64,000 bases of DNA from Cladocopium goreaui (lineage: Eukaryota > Sar > Dinophyceae > Suessiales > Symbiodiniaceae): assembly GCA_947184155.2 (NCBI GenBank), contig CAMXCT020000501.1, forward strand, positions 93,501 to 157,500, written 5' to 3'. The notes beneath the pieces are model-generated. The model saw only the letters and a list, made by a program, of their open reading frames with translations. It was not told the origin of the DNA and ran no database searches. This document shows, one piece after another, positions 1 to 12,800 of this stretch (position 1 is the stretch's first letter; every line of letters begins with the position of its first letter). The translations under genes and the position numbers were made by a program.

Positions 1-1051
1 GTCTGTGGGTAATCTATATGTGAAAATTGTCTTGATTGCTATAGTCTACATGAATCATAATACAATAAAATAAACTGATTGTTCCAATGGAATGTAAATA
101 TTTGATTATATCCAATTAGATTGGATCAATATAGTTATAGTTATATGTATATAGTTGTAGTTATATGTTTCATGTAATAGCATACCCACATATGAAAACA
201 TTAAATTTGATCTTTGGGTGACCATGAGCTGGATTGTGGTTATCATAGATCACGATAGCTGAGCGCTGTTTGGGAAATCCATATGATGCTATATGATGCT
301 ATCCATTGACATGCAATAATGAAATTCATGGGCAATGGGACTGCGCAATACATGAACAGCCGAGAGACATGTTTTGCATGTTTTCTTCACTGAAGGCCCT
401 AGAGCTGTCTCACAATGCATGCAATCTTTCAGAAATTCCAACTTAAAATCTGGTTCCAGTCGGATTTCAATGTTTTGATCCTTGAACACCCGGGGAGGAT
501 TGCCATATGGAAAATAGGACAACTTGGGTGTCATAACCGACAAATGGTGGGCAACATGATCTTTAGTTGAAAAAATGGCTTATGCACACAGTTCCAAAAA
601 AATGGTGGAGGCGTGCTACAGACATTGGGGTGCAGCCTCCAAAACCTTCATTTCACTCACAGGAAAAGGTAATAAAAAAACACTAAAAGAAAACCCGGCC
701 CCCGGAACATCTGAGTTCAAAATCTCCAGGCGGACGCCCCCCATTCCACCCGATGGTAGCTGCTTCCCACCCGATGGCCGGTGGCCTGTGAGGTAAAGGT
801 TTGGAAGAGGCCGTTCACCTCTTCGGCACCTGGCGAGGGAGGATGGCCTTCCGAGATTCAGAACTTGATGATGTTTTTTTCGTTTGCCCTGCGATTCTTG
901 GGGCCCAACTTGGATCTTCCGAAAGTGGGGCGCCCATCACCTGGAACCAAGGAAGCCCCATGTGGCATTGGGTGACATCTCAGTCTGATCTCCCATGTTA
1001 CAAATCTAGTTTTCGTATGTTTTCGTAAAGAATAAACGATCTTGTTATTCC
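1..1051. other. no supported gene
   Basis: A/T-rich unique-looking DNA. A minus-strand open frame at 289-543 has several cysteines but no recognisable domain and no AG|G-type exon boundary, so it is not called. Confidence 0.4.
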
Positions 1052-1670
1052 CCACCTGCCGGGTGAGGATCTCTAGGCTTTATCAGTTGCCTTCTCCTTC
1101 CTCTCCTTCCTCTCCTTCCTCTCCTTCCTCTCCTTCCTCTCCTTCCTCTCCTTCCTCTCCTTCCTCTCTGCGACCTCCAGATCCCAGTGGACCTCAACCA
1201 AAACCGTGAGCTCCAGATCTCAGGGGCACGGACGACCTCAACCACAACCTCCAGATCTCACTGCACTCCTCAACCGCGAGCGCCAGGTCTCAGTGGGGAG
1301 TGCTCCAGATCTCAATGGGCACTGCCGGACCTCAACCGCGACCTCCAGATTTTAGTTGGCACTTCCGGACCTAACCTCAACCGCGAGATACCGCGACCTC
1401 CTGCCGGACGCACTGACCCTTGCGCAGGAGAGGTCCGGCAGTGCCCATGTCAGAAAGAATGTCAGAATAGCCAGATAGAATACCAGAGAAAATGTCAGGA
1501 TAGATGCCAGAAAGGATGCCAGATAGGATGTCAGAGTAGATGCCAGATAGAATGCCAGATAGAATGTCAGAATATACGTCAGATAAAATGACAGACAGAA
1601 TGCCAGATAGAATGTCAAAAAATATGTCAGAATTTATGTCAGGTAGAAAGTCACTTGGTGAGGATCACTC
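1052..1670 (+). repeat. composite tandem-repeat module, copy A
   Basis: Three tandem-repeat blocks in a fixed order. It starts with a near-palindromic CACCTGCCGGGTGAGG. Then comes a 9-bp CT-rich array (unit TCTCCTTCC, about 1088-1168), diverged ~40-bp units containing GACCTCAACC (about 1190-1440), and 12/24-bp units around CAGATAGAATGTCAGA (about 1445-1645). The same block order occurs in reverse orientation at 44184-45204 and 51474-52462, where the copies are much closer to each other than to this one. Open frames across it are by-products of repeat units whose lengths are multiples of three. Confidence 0.75.
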
Positions 1671-4600
1671 GAAGAAGTTGGATTTACCAGGTATTCAAAA
1701 TAGCTATGATACGTAAGTCGGAACTTTTGAGACTAGTTCGACAATCTTGGACTCAAATATCTTGAAGGATACATTGGCATATGTGACTTAGCAATCATTT
1801 GCCCTCCGGCAATCTAGTCTAGTTTTTAAAGGAATCGGCTATTTGCAGATTTCAAAAAACTAATCTGGCAAAAACATGAAAATGATAAAATAAAACAACT
1901 TGTGCAATCTGTTTGGAAAATCAACTACCTCCGATCCAATCGGCCGCAGCGTTGGATAAGAGCCTCTGCATCCGCGCGGTGGCAAGTCACCTGAGCGACA
2001 GCTGATTTCGAGTCATAGATATTTATTGAGGAATTCCCTGGAAATCACCTGGAAATCTAAGTCGAACCTCCAACAACTCTTCTTGGCCATAGCTCAAAAT
2101 CTCACATTACCCCATTCCATTCACTGGTTCATCATAATTGTCCCCAACCAATGGCCGACGCCAACCAAATACTGCTAGAAATCAGGCAAAAAGGATCACG
2201 CCAAGGTGGTTTTCTGAGAAAGCAATCCAGAAAAAAGATAGAATTTGACAAAATACGGCTACAATAGTGATAAATCATGGCTCCATCGTTTTGGTGGCTT
2301 ACTCTGAATCTTGGCACCACATATTATAAAATATTATCTACAATGATATTAATATTACATATATAATCATATATATATGATATAAATTATAATTGATTAT
2401 AATTGTATATATATATTATATAATATATATTATAATATATATTATAATATATATTAATATATATTATAATATATATTATAATATATATATATATATACGA
2501 ATACGATTATATACGTATGACATCGATTGATGCGCAATATTCTCAGTGCTGCCGAAGTTTGGTGGAAGAGTCGGCAGCAACATTCCTCCATGTCCGGCTT
2601 AAACTTCACCCACTAATGGAATGATATTTTCTATCAACAAAAACCATCCTCCATGAAAATGGAACCCCCCACAAAAATTACCATCTGGGTAACTTATAAT
2701 ATTTCACTAACCTGAATGCTTCGGCCATAAAAGGGGATGATTTCCCTCAAAAAAACATGATTCCAGGCTTCGGGAGAACAGGGTTCGGTCGTTATAGTTT
2801 ACCCAGAACCATTCCAACCATTCCAACCACCGGGAATTTCTCCAGGGAGCCGTGGAACCGTCGTCCAGCACTTCTCCTACAGTAGCGCCCTCGGTTGTGT
2901 TTTGTGCATCCGGATGTGCGGATGGCATGGAATGAAGCACCCATTACCAAAAACAAACACCAACAGAAATGAATGGCATCAACAAATACGATTTATCCAT
3001 CAACATAAGATAACGAAACAAAAAAAAAAGGCCTGAGCCAACAAATGAGGATCTCATTCAACAAAAATGAGGATGTAATCAACAAAAGGAAGAATTCAAC
3101 CAAGAAAAGCTCGAATCTAGCCCGTTTTTTTGACGGGCGCTAATGTAAATCTATACACCTGTGGGTATTGTTTAACATCTTCGGAACCTTTTTGCGGATG
3201 AACATCAGTTTACCATCTATTTTGATGTTCACTAGAGCCATATTTTTGGCCGATACCCATGCGAACTGCAAGAAACGGGTACATCATCTACTCACGGCGG
3301 TGTTTTAAAATGTCCAGATCCATAGCTGGCACGGGTCATAGGTATAAGGTTCATGGTGGTTTCTTCGCAACCTATGATGACAGTACCATCATTGTACATC
3401 CAATACATCATCCCATTACCATGGTGCGACCGAGCCCAGTGACGTCAGTCAAAAAGAACCCATCTGCCTTAGCCAATGACGATGACGATGCGGAATCCGG
3501 ACCCCTATGGCGAGTCTGGGATACTCGGCCAAAAAAAAAACGGGCGCAATATTCCTCTATTGCCGGTTGGACATTTAATCCATATTTAAGTATTTAACCA
3601 CTAGCCTGCCCTATCAAGGTTTACCCAGAAAACATCAGAAAACATGCTTTTTGGAGTCCCCGGTTTTACCAACACACCGGTTCAAAAGAGGGGCAACCAA
3701 TGCTTCACTGAGTCAAAATCGTTTGGTTCCATCTTTGATTCTGAACAGTCAAGCACATGGCTGAAAAATGTTCAAACCATCCAAAATGACAGACAGCACT
3801 TACTCCACGGGACCAGATTCACCAAAGTGGACCAGCGTTTGGGCCCGGGCATTAGAAGCGGTCATCTTTGGTGGATGATTGGGAATGCCCATGAAAACAG
3901 AAATGCCCATTTAGTCATGGTTCAAACTTGGGCTCCCAAAAAAAAATGCAAATCCCAACATGGCAAAATAAGCGAAACATTGGACAGCATCGGATGGTTA
4001 ACACCACAAAATCGGCTGGTTCATACTCCAATTTTCGTATACACCCAGTTGTCACCCCCTTCCATTGAGCCGCAAACGGCGGCCATGCGAAAGAAGCACA
4101 AAGGCAACCTCCGATGTGGCCAGCAGGGCATGGAACATGTAATTGTCGTAGACATCTGCGTTTTGCTAGTTACATAACTACAGCTCCATTTTTTGGGAAC
4201 ATATTATGTTTCGTTGCATGCTCGACATCATGTTATTGGATTTGGCCCTGGTGTAGCTTCGAAGGGCAGCCACAGCTCAATTTCGAGCCACAGCCACTCT
4301 ACATGGAAATTGAACCATCCTTGCTAGCGGCAAAAGTTTCCTGAACTCGCAGCTCACCAACCCTTTTCCAGATCATCCCTATACAGTCAACCGTCATAGT
4401 ATGGGCATGGGTCAAAATGATCACCTCCCAAACAAAAATTGATGTTTTAACACCAACATGTCAGCCGTCATTTGGTCCATTACGGCGAGTTTGACCCCCC
4501 CCCAAACCGCTGGGAATTCTGTCCAAAATCCAGCCCCAAACTCCACAACTGCCCGTGCCTACTGGGAAAGACCAAGCGGAAATCTGTAAGAATGCGCTGC

Positions 4601-7249
4601 CGCAGGGAGGCCTTGCCAAAAATGGGGGTTCGCCCTCCGAAACCTTGCGTTGAACCCACAAAAAGCTATTGAATGCAAAGGAAAATCATCTTCCAGGCCT
4701 CGTCTGGACCCCTGGTGATTTAACATAGCTCCTAAGCAAAACGGGTCCATTTATAGAGGATTTATTTCTTACAAATTGTGTTTTTAGTTCGGGTATTCCA
4801 AATGCACCGCTAGAAAATGGGTCCATGGTTAGGGTGTCATTTCCACCTTCATTTTCAACTTCATGTCCAAGCCGCCACCGTGCTTTTGGGCTCCACCAAA
4901 ACCACGAAGCGTACCTTGAGTTCGGACCCATCGGGTCAAAGGGGAGATCATGGGGACATGATTCGCAACAAAAAAGGGGTGATTATTAATCACCAAGAAT
5001 ATGCTCTTGATGTTTCTTAAAGGCTTAAAAAACGGTGCGTATTACTTTACCAACACAAAATTGGCGTGTTCGCCCACAACAAATGGATTCTGGGGAATAT
5101 GACAGGAATCAAAAACACGCGAATACTCGGCCTACCGCCAATACCTTTTAAGGATGTTCATGGTGTCAGAATGAGGGTCACCCAACATCGACGTTGCTGT
5201 CAAGAGGAGAAATGGATTGGCCATCATTTGTTGCCCTGTGGGATGTATAGGTTCCCCAAGCACAATTTGACAATGGCGAAAGATCAACTCATAAAGCATT
5301 CACCAAGCTTTCCTTGGTTTAAGACCCCTGTGCTTCCATTTCTACGCACGGGAGAAACCAAAGAAAAACATCGTTAAACAACCAATCAAGTACTAGCAAG
5401 GGATGGGCCCCCATTGCCATAACTGGCTAATACATCCAGTTGCTTTCCACAATCGATGGGAATCCCGAATATTAATGGAAAAAATAAGATTATTCCCATT
5501 ATGATCACTATATGGCTATGAGTCAAAACCCTCAAACCCTAGGTACCCATAGGTACCCTAAAACAGCGGATTGATGGATGTTGATTCCCAGAGTCATATG
5601 GTAAATCCATACGGTAACTTGACCCATCCCCAGCTTTACATCTCCGGCCTCTTGTTCAGCTCCATCGAAGGTGATGAAGAGCTTCATGGCACGGATGAAC
5701 CCCAAAAAGTGCTATGTTTTTTTTGGTACCAGGGAAGCCTCTTGCTTTCATGTTTGGGATGGTTTAGCCATGGCTGGAAAACATCCCATTGACATCCGTT
5801 TAGTTCATTCTTGACGGATTTCCTGTCAGGAATGGGGCATTTCCCAGTGTCAGGAATGGATAAGTCTGATAAGTGTAGTGCAGCATAGCCAAAAGTGGCA
5901 AATGATGTTCTTCATTTTCCTCACCTCCAAAGTGACTGCCAAGTTTGCACCTGGTTGATGCTTTCAGGTTTCAACCCACTGCACAGCTTGGAAATGTAGT
6001 CTGTCAGAGTGCCATAATGGCTGCAGAATAGCCCCTGCTGCTTGGTTGAGAGCGGCATTCCCATGTTGGATTGCCAATGTATATTACAAATACATAGTAA
6101 TCCCCATGAAACCAGTAAATATGTAAATATCATCTATCATCCAACCATCTAACCATCAACCACCAGGTCACCTACCTTGTCCATGAACACAGTCTCCAGC
6201 CTTCTCTCAAAGGAAACCGGGCACAGGTGGAGTCAAAGTCTCTGATGGGCCCTGGTCTCGTGTTTTTCACTGGGCTATTTGAATACATTGAACTGATACA
6301 TCAGCAATGCAGCAATATGTTCATGTAATTCGATCACCGTACTTCCCTGTTATTCAGAGTATCTATGAGCCAATTTGGATCGGCTAAGCGGACACCCCCG
6401 CAACACCGGTCAGTCATCGCCTTTTTTTCTCAAAACCACCAAGCCGCTTAGCTTCCCCTATTCCAGCCCATCATCGTAGTTCTATTCACCATATGCTAAA
6501 GGAACCCTTCAGGTGGCCAAATCCCCATCAAATTGCTGCGGAAATGGCAGCGGTGGAGTATGGATGAGTATGCCACTTTATTGAGAGATACCAAAGATCT
6601 ACATGTAATGCGGTCAAGTTAGATGGTATATGGATCTGTGTATATCTATATCTATATCTATATTCTATGATTTGTGGTCATCCATCCCATAGATCCCTAT
6701 TGATAGCACATTGCTGCTCTCCAGTGTTGCAGCTAGAAGCACTTGTCGCAACGAGAAAAAAATCATGTCTTCAGGTCACAATATCTGCCAGTGATCCAAT
6801 CCAAAACCCCCAAAAAAATCCTACCACCTACCAAAAAAATGCCAAAAAATGGCATGGATTGCGTCCCCAAGACGCCCAAGTTGTGGCTCTGACCCCTTTT
6901 TTGGCCGCGTTGCGAGCCTCGAGTCTTTCGAGTCTTAGCCGTCCAAAGGTTCAAGGACCTCGTTGTCAGGATCTTGCTGAGTAATATCACCTGGCGTCGT
7001 GGCGGTTCCCCCTCGGGACTGAGATCGATCTCAAGCAGGTGATGAATGGCTAAGTGGCTGATGATCGACTGAGCCAAAACCACTTTGGCCACTTGGGTAT
7101 GAATTTGACGGAGTCCTCCTGAAAGTAACCTAGTTTCTTGGCATCAAAGCTCCCAAATTTTGACTTTGACCCAGCATGTAGCTACAAACAAATCATACAA
7201 AAAAATTAGGAAAACATCCCCAGACCCGAAAAAAGTAACAGCGGATCAC
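1671..7249. other. intergenic or intronic DNA, no supported gene
   Basis: No Sushi-type exon matching the downstream gene was found here, although the last recognised exon (7250-7394) ends at a GT donor after a Gly-Cys-Ser-Pro-Gly stretch, so at least one more exon is expected at lower coordinates. A weak left half of the ~105-bp miniature element may lie near 4705-4765. A stretch at 5933-6070 (minus) reads as Cys-containing protein ending at a GAG|GTGAGG donor, but it lacks a matching acceptor. Confidence 0.4.
2318..2512. repeat. AT-rich simple repeat
   Basis: Dense TATATAATATATAT tract, nearly pure A/T. Confidence 0.8.
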
Positions 7250-9895
7250 CTCCAGGGCTACAGCCCTTGAGAATGTAGGGCATCCCATCTCCACTGCAGG
7301 CAGTGACGTTCACCGCACAGCCGCCATATTTGCACTTCGCAGAGACGCTAAAACTGGGCCGTTCCAGGGAATAGACCGTGAGGTCATACGCCTCCTGGGA
7401 TGGTGACCCCCAGATGACCCATCTGGGCCGGTTTTTTTGGTCTTCTGTTAAAGAGGTATCACGGTATCACTTCAATTTACTTAACTACAGTAGGCAAGAT
7501 TCCATGGTATGTTTTTGGATTTTCAAAACCCGGCAGTCAATACAATAGTTCCTGTGGGCATCCTTGTTATCGAAGTATATGTAGCATCCTCTTGTGTCTG
7601 ACCCTTTTCCAAGCAGTGGTGGAGAATGATTTTGTTGAATACTCATATGGTCCGATCCACAAAAGCCCTCCATTGGTTGCTCACTTTTCCTCTGAGAATG
7701 CCTATGAGGACGAAGGCAATTTGGCCCTGTACAAAGCTCACGCTGCATTTTGGGCCTTCCCCCTGTGGTTGTCCATTTTAGGCCCTTGGAACTGCAGATG
7801 GGCCATGTCTAGTACCGGTACCCTCCAGAAGACCATCCAGCAAATGGCTGGAAAATCCCATGGAAAATCGATGAACATCCAGCATTTGCAGATCATTCCC
7901 AAGAAAAACCAGGGATTCATTCGTGTTCGTTGGATACCCAATTTCGACCCATTCCCATGTCTCCCTTCCTCCCCGGCGCCTTCTCAGCCTCCCCTGGTTC
8001 AGCGCAGACCTCTGGACTGCAGCCACTCAAGGAGTAGGTCTCCTTGGTAGCCCCGGGCATGGCTGACATGTGATATCTTGTCATTTAACGTCTAAAAAAT
8101 GGGGGGATACAATGGGATACATGTGTATTTACAATTTCTGTGGGTTCTCAATCTGCTGTCACTTAGAAATTGGAAAGACGGTATACACTTTGATCTGCCA
8201 GAATTGAGGCTTGTCCCGTTATCCCATTCTCAAACAAAGCCAGATGGCCCCTGGGCGCTGGAGGTATCAGGTCCGGCCGCCTTGACGTCAGTGGTATCAG
8301 TGCTCTTCAGAGCAAAGCATGCTGTGCTAGCCGCCGCTTGTCAAGAAAGCGCAGGGCATTTCGGAACACCAAATCCACTGGTTAGTTATGCTTAGTCACT
8401 CCTAATTTTCCCTTTGAAAACTGCCATATTTTTTATGGCATATCCGGATATCCCCAAGTTTCAGACAGCAAAAAGGTGATATTGCCCAAAAAATTGATCC
8501 GGGATGTTGTCCACCTGCCCACAAAAATGAAGTTTCTGGTCATTCTTAGGAGCTTAACAGAGATTTACAGAGCTTCACCTGCTCATCATCCAATGTCAGG
8601 AGTATCAAGTGACTTGACCCATACCCATCTGAACCCTTTCATTCTGTGTAACACCTGGGGCTGTGAATTGCGTACAGAACAAGCGTCTTTGGACGCTGAC
8701 TTGACTTTCGGGGGTACAACCACTTCCAGTGACTGGAGCCTGAAATCCAACCATTCTTTCTCAGAGAAACAACACAAATTCCCACGACCTGGGCTGGATG
8801 GGGATGGAATTCCTACAGATTGGCTGGTCATTTGCAGCCTCTTTCGAAAAAAACGTGCCCATTGGTGGAATATGTCCCAGCTAGTGTTTGAGAAGCGGAG
8901 GGCACTCAGATGATATCCCCACATCATCATTATCCCCACAATATCCAATGAAATCACCATTTTCATGCTGCTTAAACCACGATGTGTCACTATTTAAACG
9001 ATGCTTCACCATCTTAAATCATCCCCAGCCTATGCGCACCACCTTGCCCAGGGGCGTTGTTGCTCTTGCACTTCGTCACCTCCGCTACGCCTGAAGCTGG
9101 TAGATATGCTTGTCATGTCATGTCGAGAGGGAATTAAAATAATCAAACATCCCATATCTTCCACTAGTAATGATAAGTGAAAGTGATGATGGTGTGCAAT
9201 TTCATGATACCATGAACTGATAATTTCCAATCATGTTCCATGGTATCATAAATTCCCTCCCCTAAATCGTGTTTCCATGTTTCCACACACTTTCCGCCAC
9301 GTTCCCATCCCCAGCCTTTGTATCCCTCGGCACACTTGGCGTGGATGGTGAAGTTTTCGATCTTCTTGTTGGCTTCAAACCTCGGCCATGGCGCCTGTCG
9401 GCCCCGCATCCGGGTGAAACCAAAAGTGGCCCCCCCTCAGCGATCAATCCATCGCCGCAGAAGCAAATTGGACAATCAAATCCAAAATCATCAAATCATC
9501 ATGGATGTTCTCCACAATTTGCAAATCATGAATCATCAATTGTTCACATTTCAGAACGGCTTAATCATGATGATGAAGAGAAATGTTTTTTTTGAAAGGC
9601 TTAATTGGTTAATTAATCATCATGAATCATCGTGAATCTTATGGTGTTTTTCACATTTCAGAAAGGGTACCCTCTGGTAATTTAACATAGCTATTGAAAA
9701 TGGCCCATTTATAGCTGATGTACCTGTTAAAAATGGTGATTTTCCATAGTTATGTAAACGTTTACCAGAGGGTAAAAATCATCGAACATCGAACGGTCGA
9801 AGTCCGAGCAACACCACATAGCCGGCTTCGGCTTGGGCTCTGGGAGAAGTGCAGGAGCCCAGGTAGCAGCCCTCCAAGGTGTAGGTCCCTCCGTC
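7250..9895 (-). CDS. Sushi-like gene, exons 27-31
   Basis: Exons: 9813-9895 (YTLEGCYLGSC...GYVV; GT donor), 9316-9380 (subtype 2, FTIHAKCAEGYK; GC), 9056-9090 (VAEVTKCKS; GC, least certain), 7980-8042 (YSLSGCSPEVC; GC) and 7250-7394 (subtype 1, RPSFSVSAKCKYGG then PYILKGCSPG; GT). Joining 9316 and 9090 rebuilds GYKGVAEVTKC, matching GYEGVAQVSMC of another unit. The gene must continue below 7250 but no further exon is recognisable. Confidence 0.7.
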
Positions 9896-12800
9896 CTGGC
9901 CCCATGGAAACATGAGGGAAACATGAGGGACATATTGGGAAAATGATGGGAAATTTTCTGGGAAAATATTGGTAAAATATTGGTAAAATATTGGGAAAAT
10001 ATTGGTAAAATATTGGTAAAATATTGGGAAAATATTGGGAAAATATTGGTAAAATATTGGGAAAATATTGGGAAAATATTGGGAAAATATTGGGAAAATA
10101 TTGGGAAAATATTGGGAAAATATTGGGAAAATATTGGGAAAATATTGGGAAAATATTGGGAAACTATTGGGAAAATATTGGTAAAATATTGGTAAAATAT
10201 TGGGAAAATATTGGGAAAATATTGGGAAAATATTGGGAAAATATTGGGAAAATATTGGGAAAATATTGGGAAAATATTGGGAAACTATTGGGAAAATATT
10301 GGGAAAATATTGGGAAAATATTGGGAAAATATTGGGAAAATATTGGGAAAATATTGGGAAAATATTGGGAAAATATTGGGAAAATATTGGGAAAATGATG
10401 AACTTAAGTGGGTTCTTTGAGTTTTTGGAAACATCGGATTTTGGATTTCGAAACCAAAAAATGAGCGAGAGAGGGGTGATGCCACTTCAGACCTGATCCA
10501 GCTCCAACATACCATCGGAGAATGGGTATATGGATCCCGCTGAACCAAGGTGAACCCAGATGCATCCACTGATTCCACTGTCACTTGCACACAATGCCCC
10601 AGTCCCCAGTGGTTTCTTTCTGATTTAAACACCCCAAGTCTTGCATGGACCTCGAAAAATCCATGTTGTGAGCCGTCCTCCCACTCTCCATAATTGCTGG
10701 GTTCCATTTTGCTACTTTGGCTTCAGCATCTCCAGGGATGCATCTTTAATTTCTCTTCATGTTTGGTGTTCTTTCAGGCATTCATCAGTTCCATGCATCC
10801 AAAATGAATGCTCTTCCCACTTCTCCAGATTTTGTGTTTGTTTGAAAATAGGGGTTGATCATCATGTTCTGCATCAAAATAGCTGCAACAGATAGATCCG
10901 AATCCATCCAAATCCATCCAAATCCATCCAAATCCATCCAAATCCATCCAAATCCATCCAAATCCATTATTCATCAGGTTGAATCGCTTTGTTTCATGAT
11001 TACACCCCCCATACTTGTTCATTAAACCTCCATATTTCCCATATTTCCCATCCGTAAATCCACCATTTTTCCACCATCCACACCTCGGTACAGGGCACTG
11101 CTCTGCCATAGCCCCCCGTGAAGCGACAGGCCGCTGTGATGCTGAAGCCCGGCCGCTCGGTACTGTAGATGGTGAGGTTGTAGGCTTCCTGACCGCGAAA
11201 ATGTCGGACATAACTCATGAGGTTTTTACCGATCATCATAATGATGATGATAATGATAATAAAAGTAATTAATAATGATAATAGTAATCTATAGTCACCA
11301 TCCCCGAGTTTGAGTTTTATGAAATGGGTTTTTTTCCGCGGTTTTTTTTCGGCGGTATACCGTATTAATACCCCTTTCTGAATGGGATGATTTTTCATAG
11401 GACCCCCGATGTTGGTTTTCATGGGAAGGTAGAAATTGTTGGTTGTTGGATGTACGGTTCAACGGTGGATTTCAAGGACAAAACTAAGGGGATCCAGAAC
11501 TGGAGTTGGCCAGGGCTTCACCATGTTTCAGCTGGCGGAAAGGATGGAAACATGTATTTTTTTCAGCGCCGAAAAAACGCAACGGGGGAAACACTGAAAA
11601 AGTGCGAGAAAAAAGGGGGAAACCATTTATAGATGATTGTCCCATTAAAAGCTCCATTTATCATGGATTTTCCATGGCTACGTGAAATAACCAGAGGGTA
11701 ATTTGACCAGAAACACATCGGGCAAAAATTTGATTTGACCAAAACATCATTGGCTCTGGTTGACCTATACAATTGGCCATTCACCATTCAGCCCCATCCC
11801 TGAATTTATTGTTTAGGTGGGGAGGATCTAATCTCAGCGGAAGTTCTCTGATGTTCCTGACGAATCACCAAAGATTTTGATGACCTCACCTTGTTCCAGG
11901 ATCACAACTGCAATCATGTCCATTGAAGGATCATTTTCAATGGCTAATCAAGGATAGAGGGTAACATCCTCAAACATGAACACCCCCAAAAGAGGACCTC
12001 CAAAATACTGTGAAGTATCTTGACAAATTGAACTGTAGCACCAGGTTAACAAGAAATACAACTTATATACATGATATAACAATGTTTGACAAGAAACAAG
12101 TATGTACCGCGAATCCAATGTTTCATCATCATTTTCCCCATTGAAACTGCCTTTGTTGGGTATATCGGTATACCCCTTTTTTTTGGAACTAATTCTGAGC
12201 AAAGCCATAAGACAAAGCGACCCATGATGGCCCAAATGTACCAAAGCGCAAAATCACAATGGCAGAAAATGGAGACTTGAAACGAGACGAGGTAAATCAC
12301 CCGGCTAACTCAAAAACGAAGTGCCAGGCTCTTCTCCATTTTGGGTTGATACTCATCTCCAACCCTCCCAATTTATCCCCCTTTTGCGCCTTTTCAGCCT
12401 CGCTTGGCTCCAGGCATTTCTCGGGTTTGCAGCCGCTCAACTTGTATTCCTCTCCGTGTCCCGAGCACTCCTGCCATGTGCGTCCGCGTCAGGAATCTTC
12501 AGGCGTTTCACCAAACAAAAAGTGGGACATTTAATTTGTAGTGGGGCATGACTGCTGATCACATTCCATGACATATCACATCAAAACTCATATAATATAT
12601 ACATACAGTATCTAATTATATTATTATTATTATTGTTATTATTATTATTGTTATTGTTATTGTTATTGTTGTTATTATTATTATTGTTATTATTATTATT
12701 AATTATTATTATTATGTATTGTTATTATTATGTATTATTATTAGTATTAGTATTATTATTAGTATTATTATTTTTATTATTATTATATATATATATATTG

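Noticed and set aside
8586-8990. Minus frame with LQSLEVVVPPKVKSASKDAC resembling a subtype 1 exon
   Set aside because: Lacks the conserved FxVxxxC spacing and would break the domain order; probably chance.
9980-10496. Several long open frames (ENIGKILGKYW-type) in both strands
   Set aside because: By-products of the 11-bp minisatellite: every frame gives the same periodic peptide.
10490-10640. Minus frame GLGHCVQVTVESVDASGFTL as an exon
   Set aside because: No AG|G acceptor and no fit to neighbouring exon phases.
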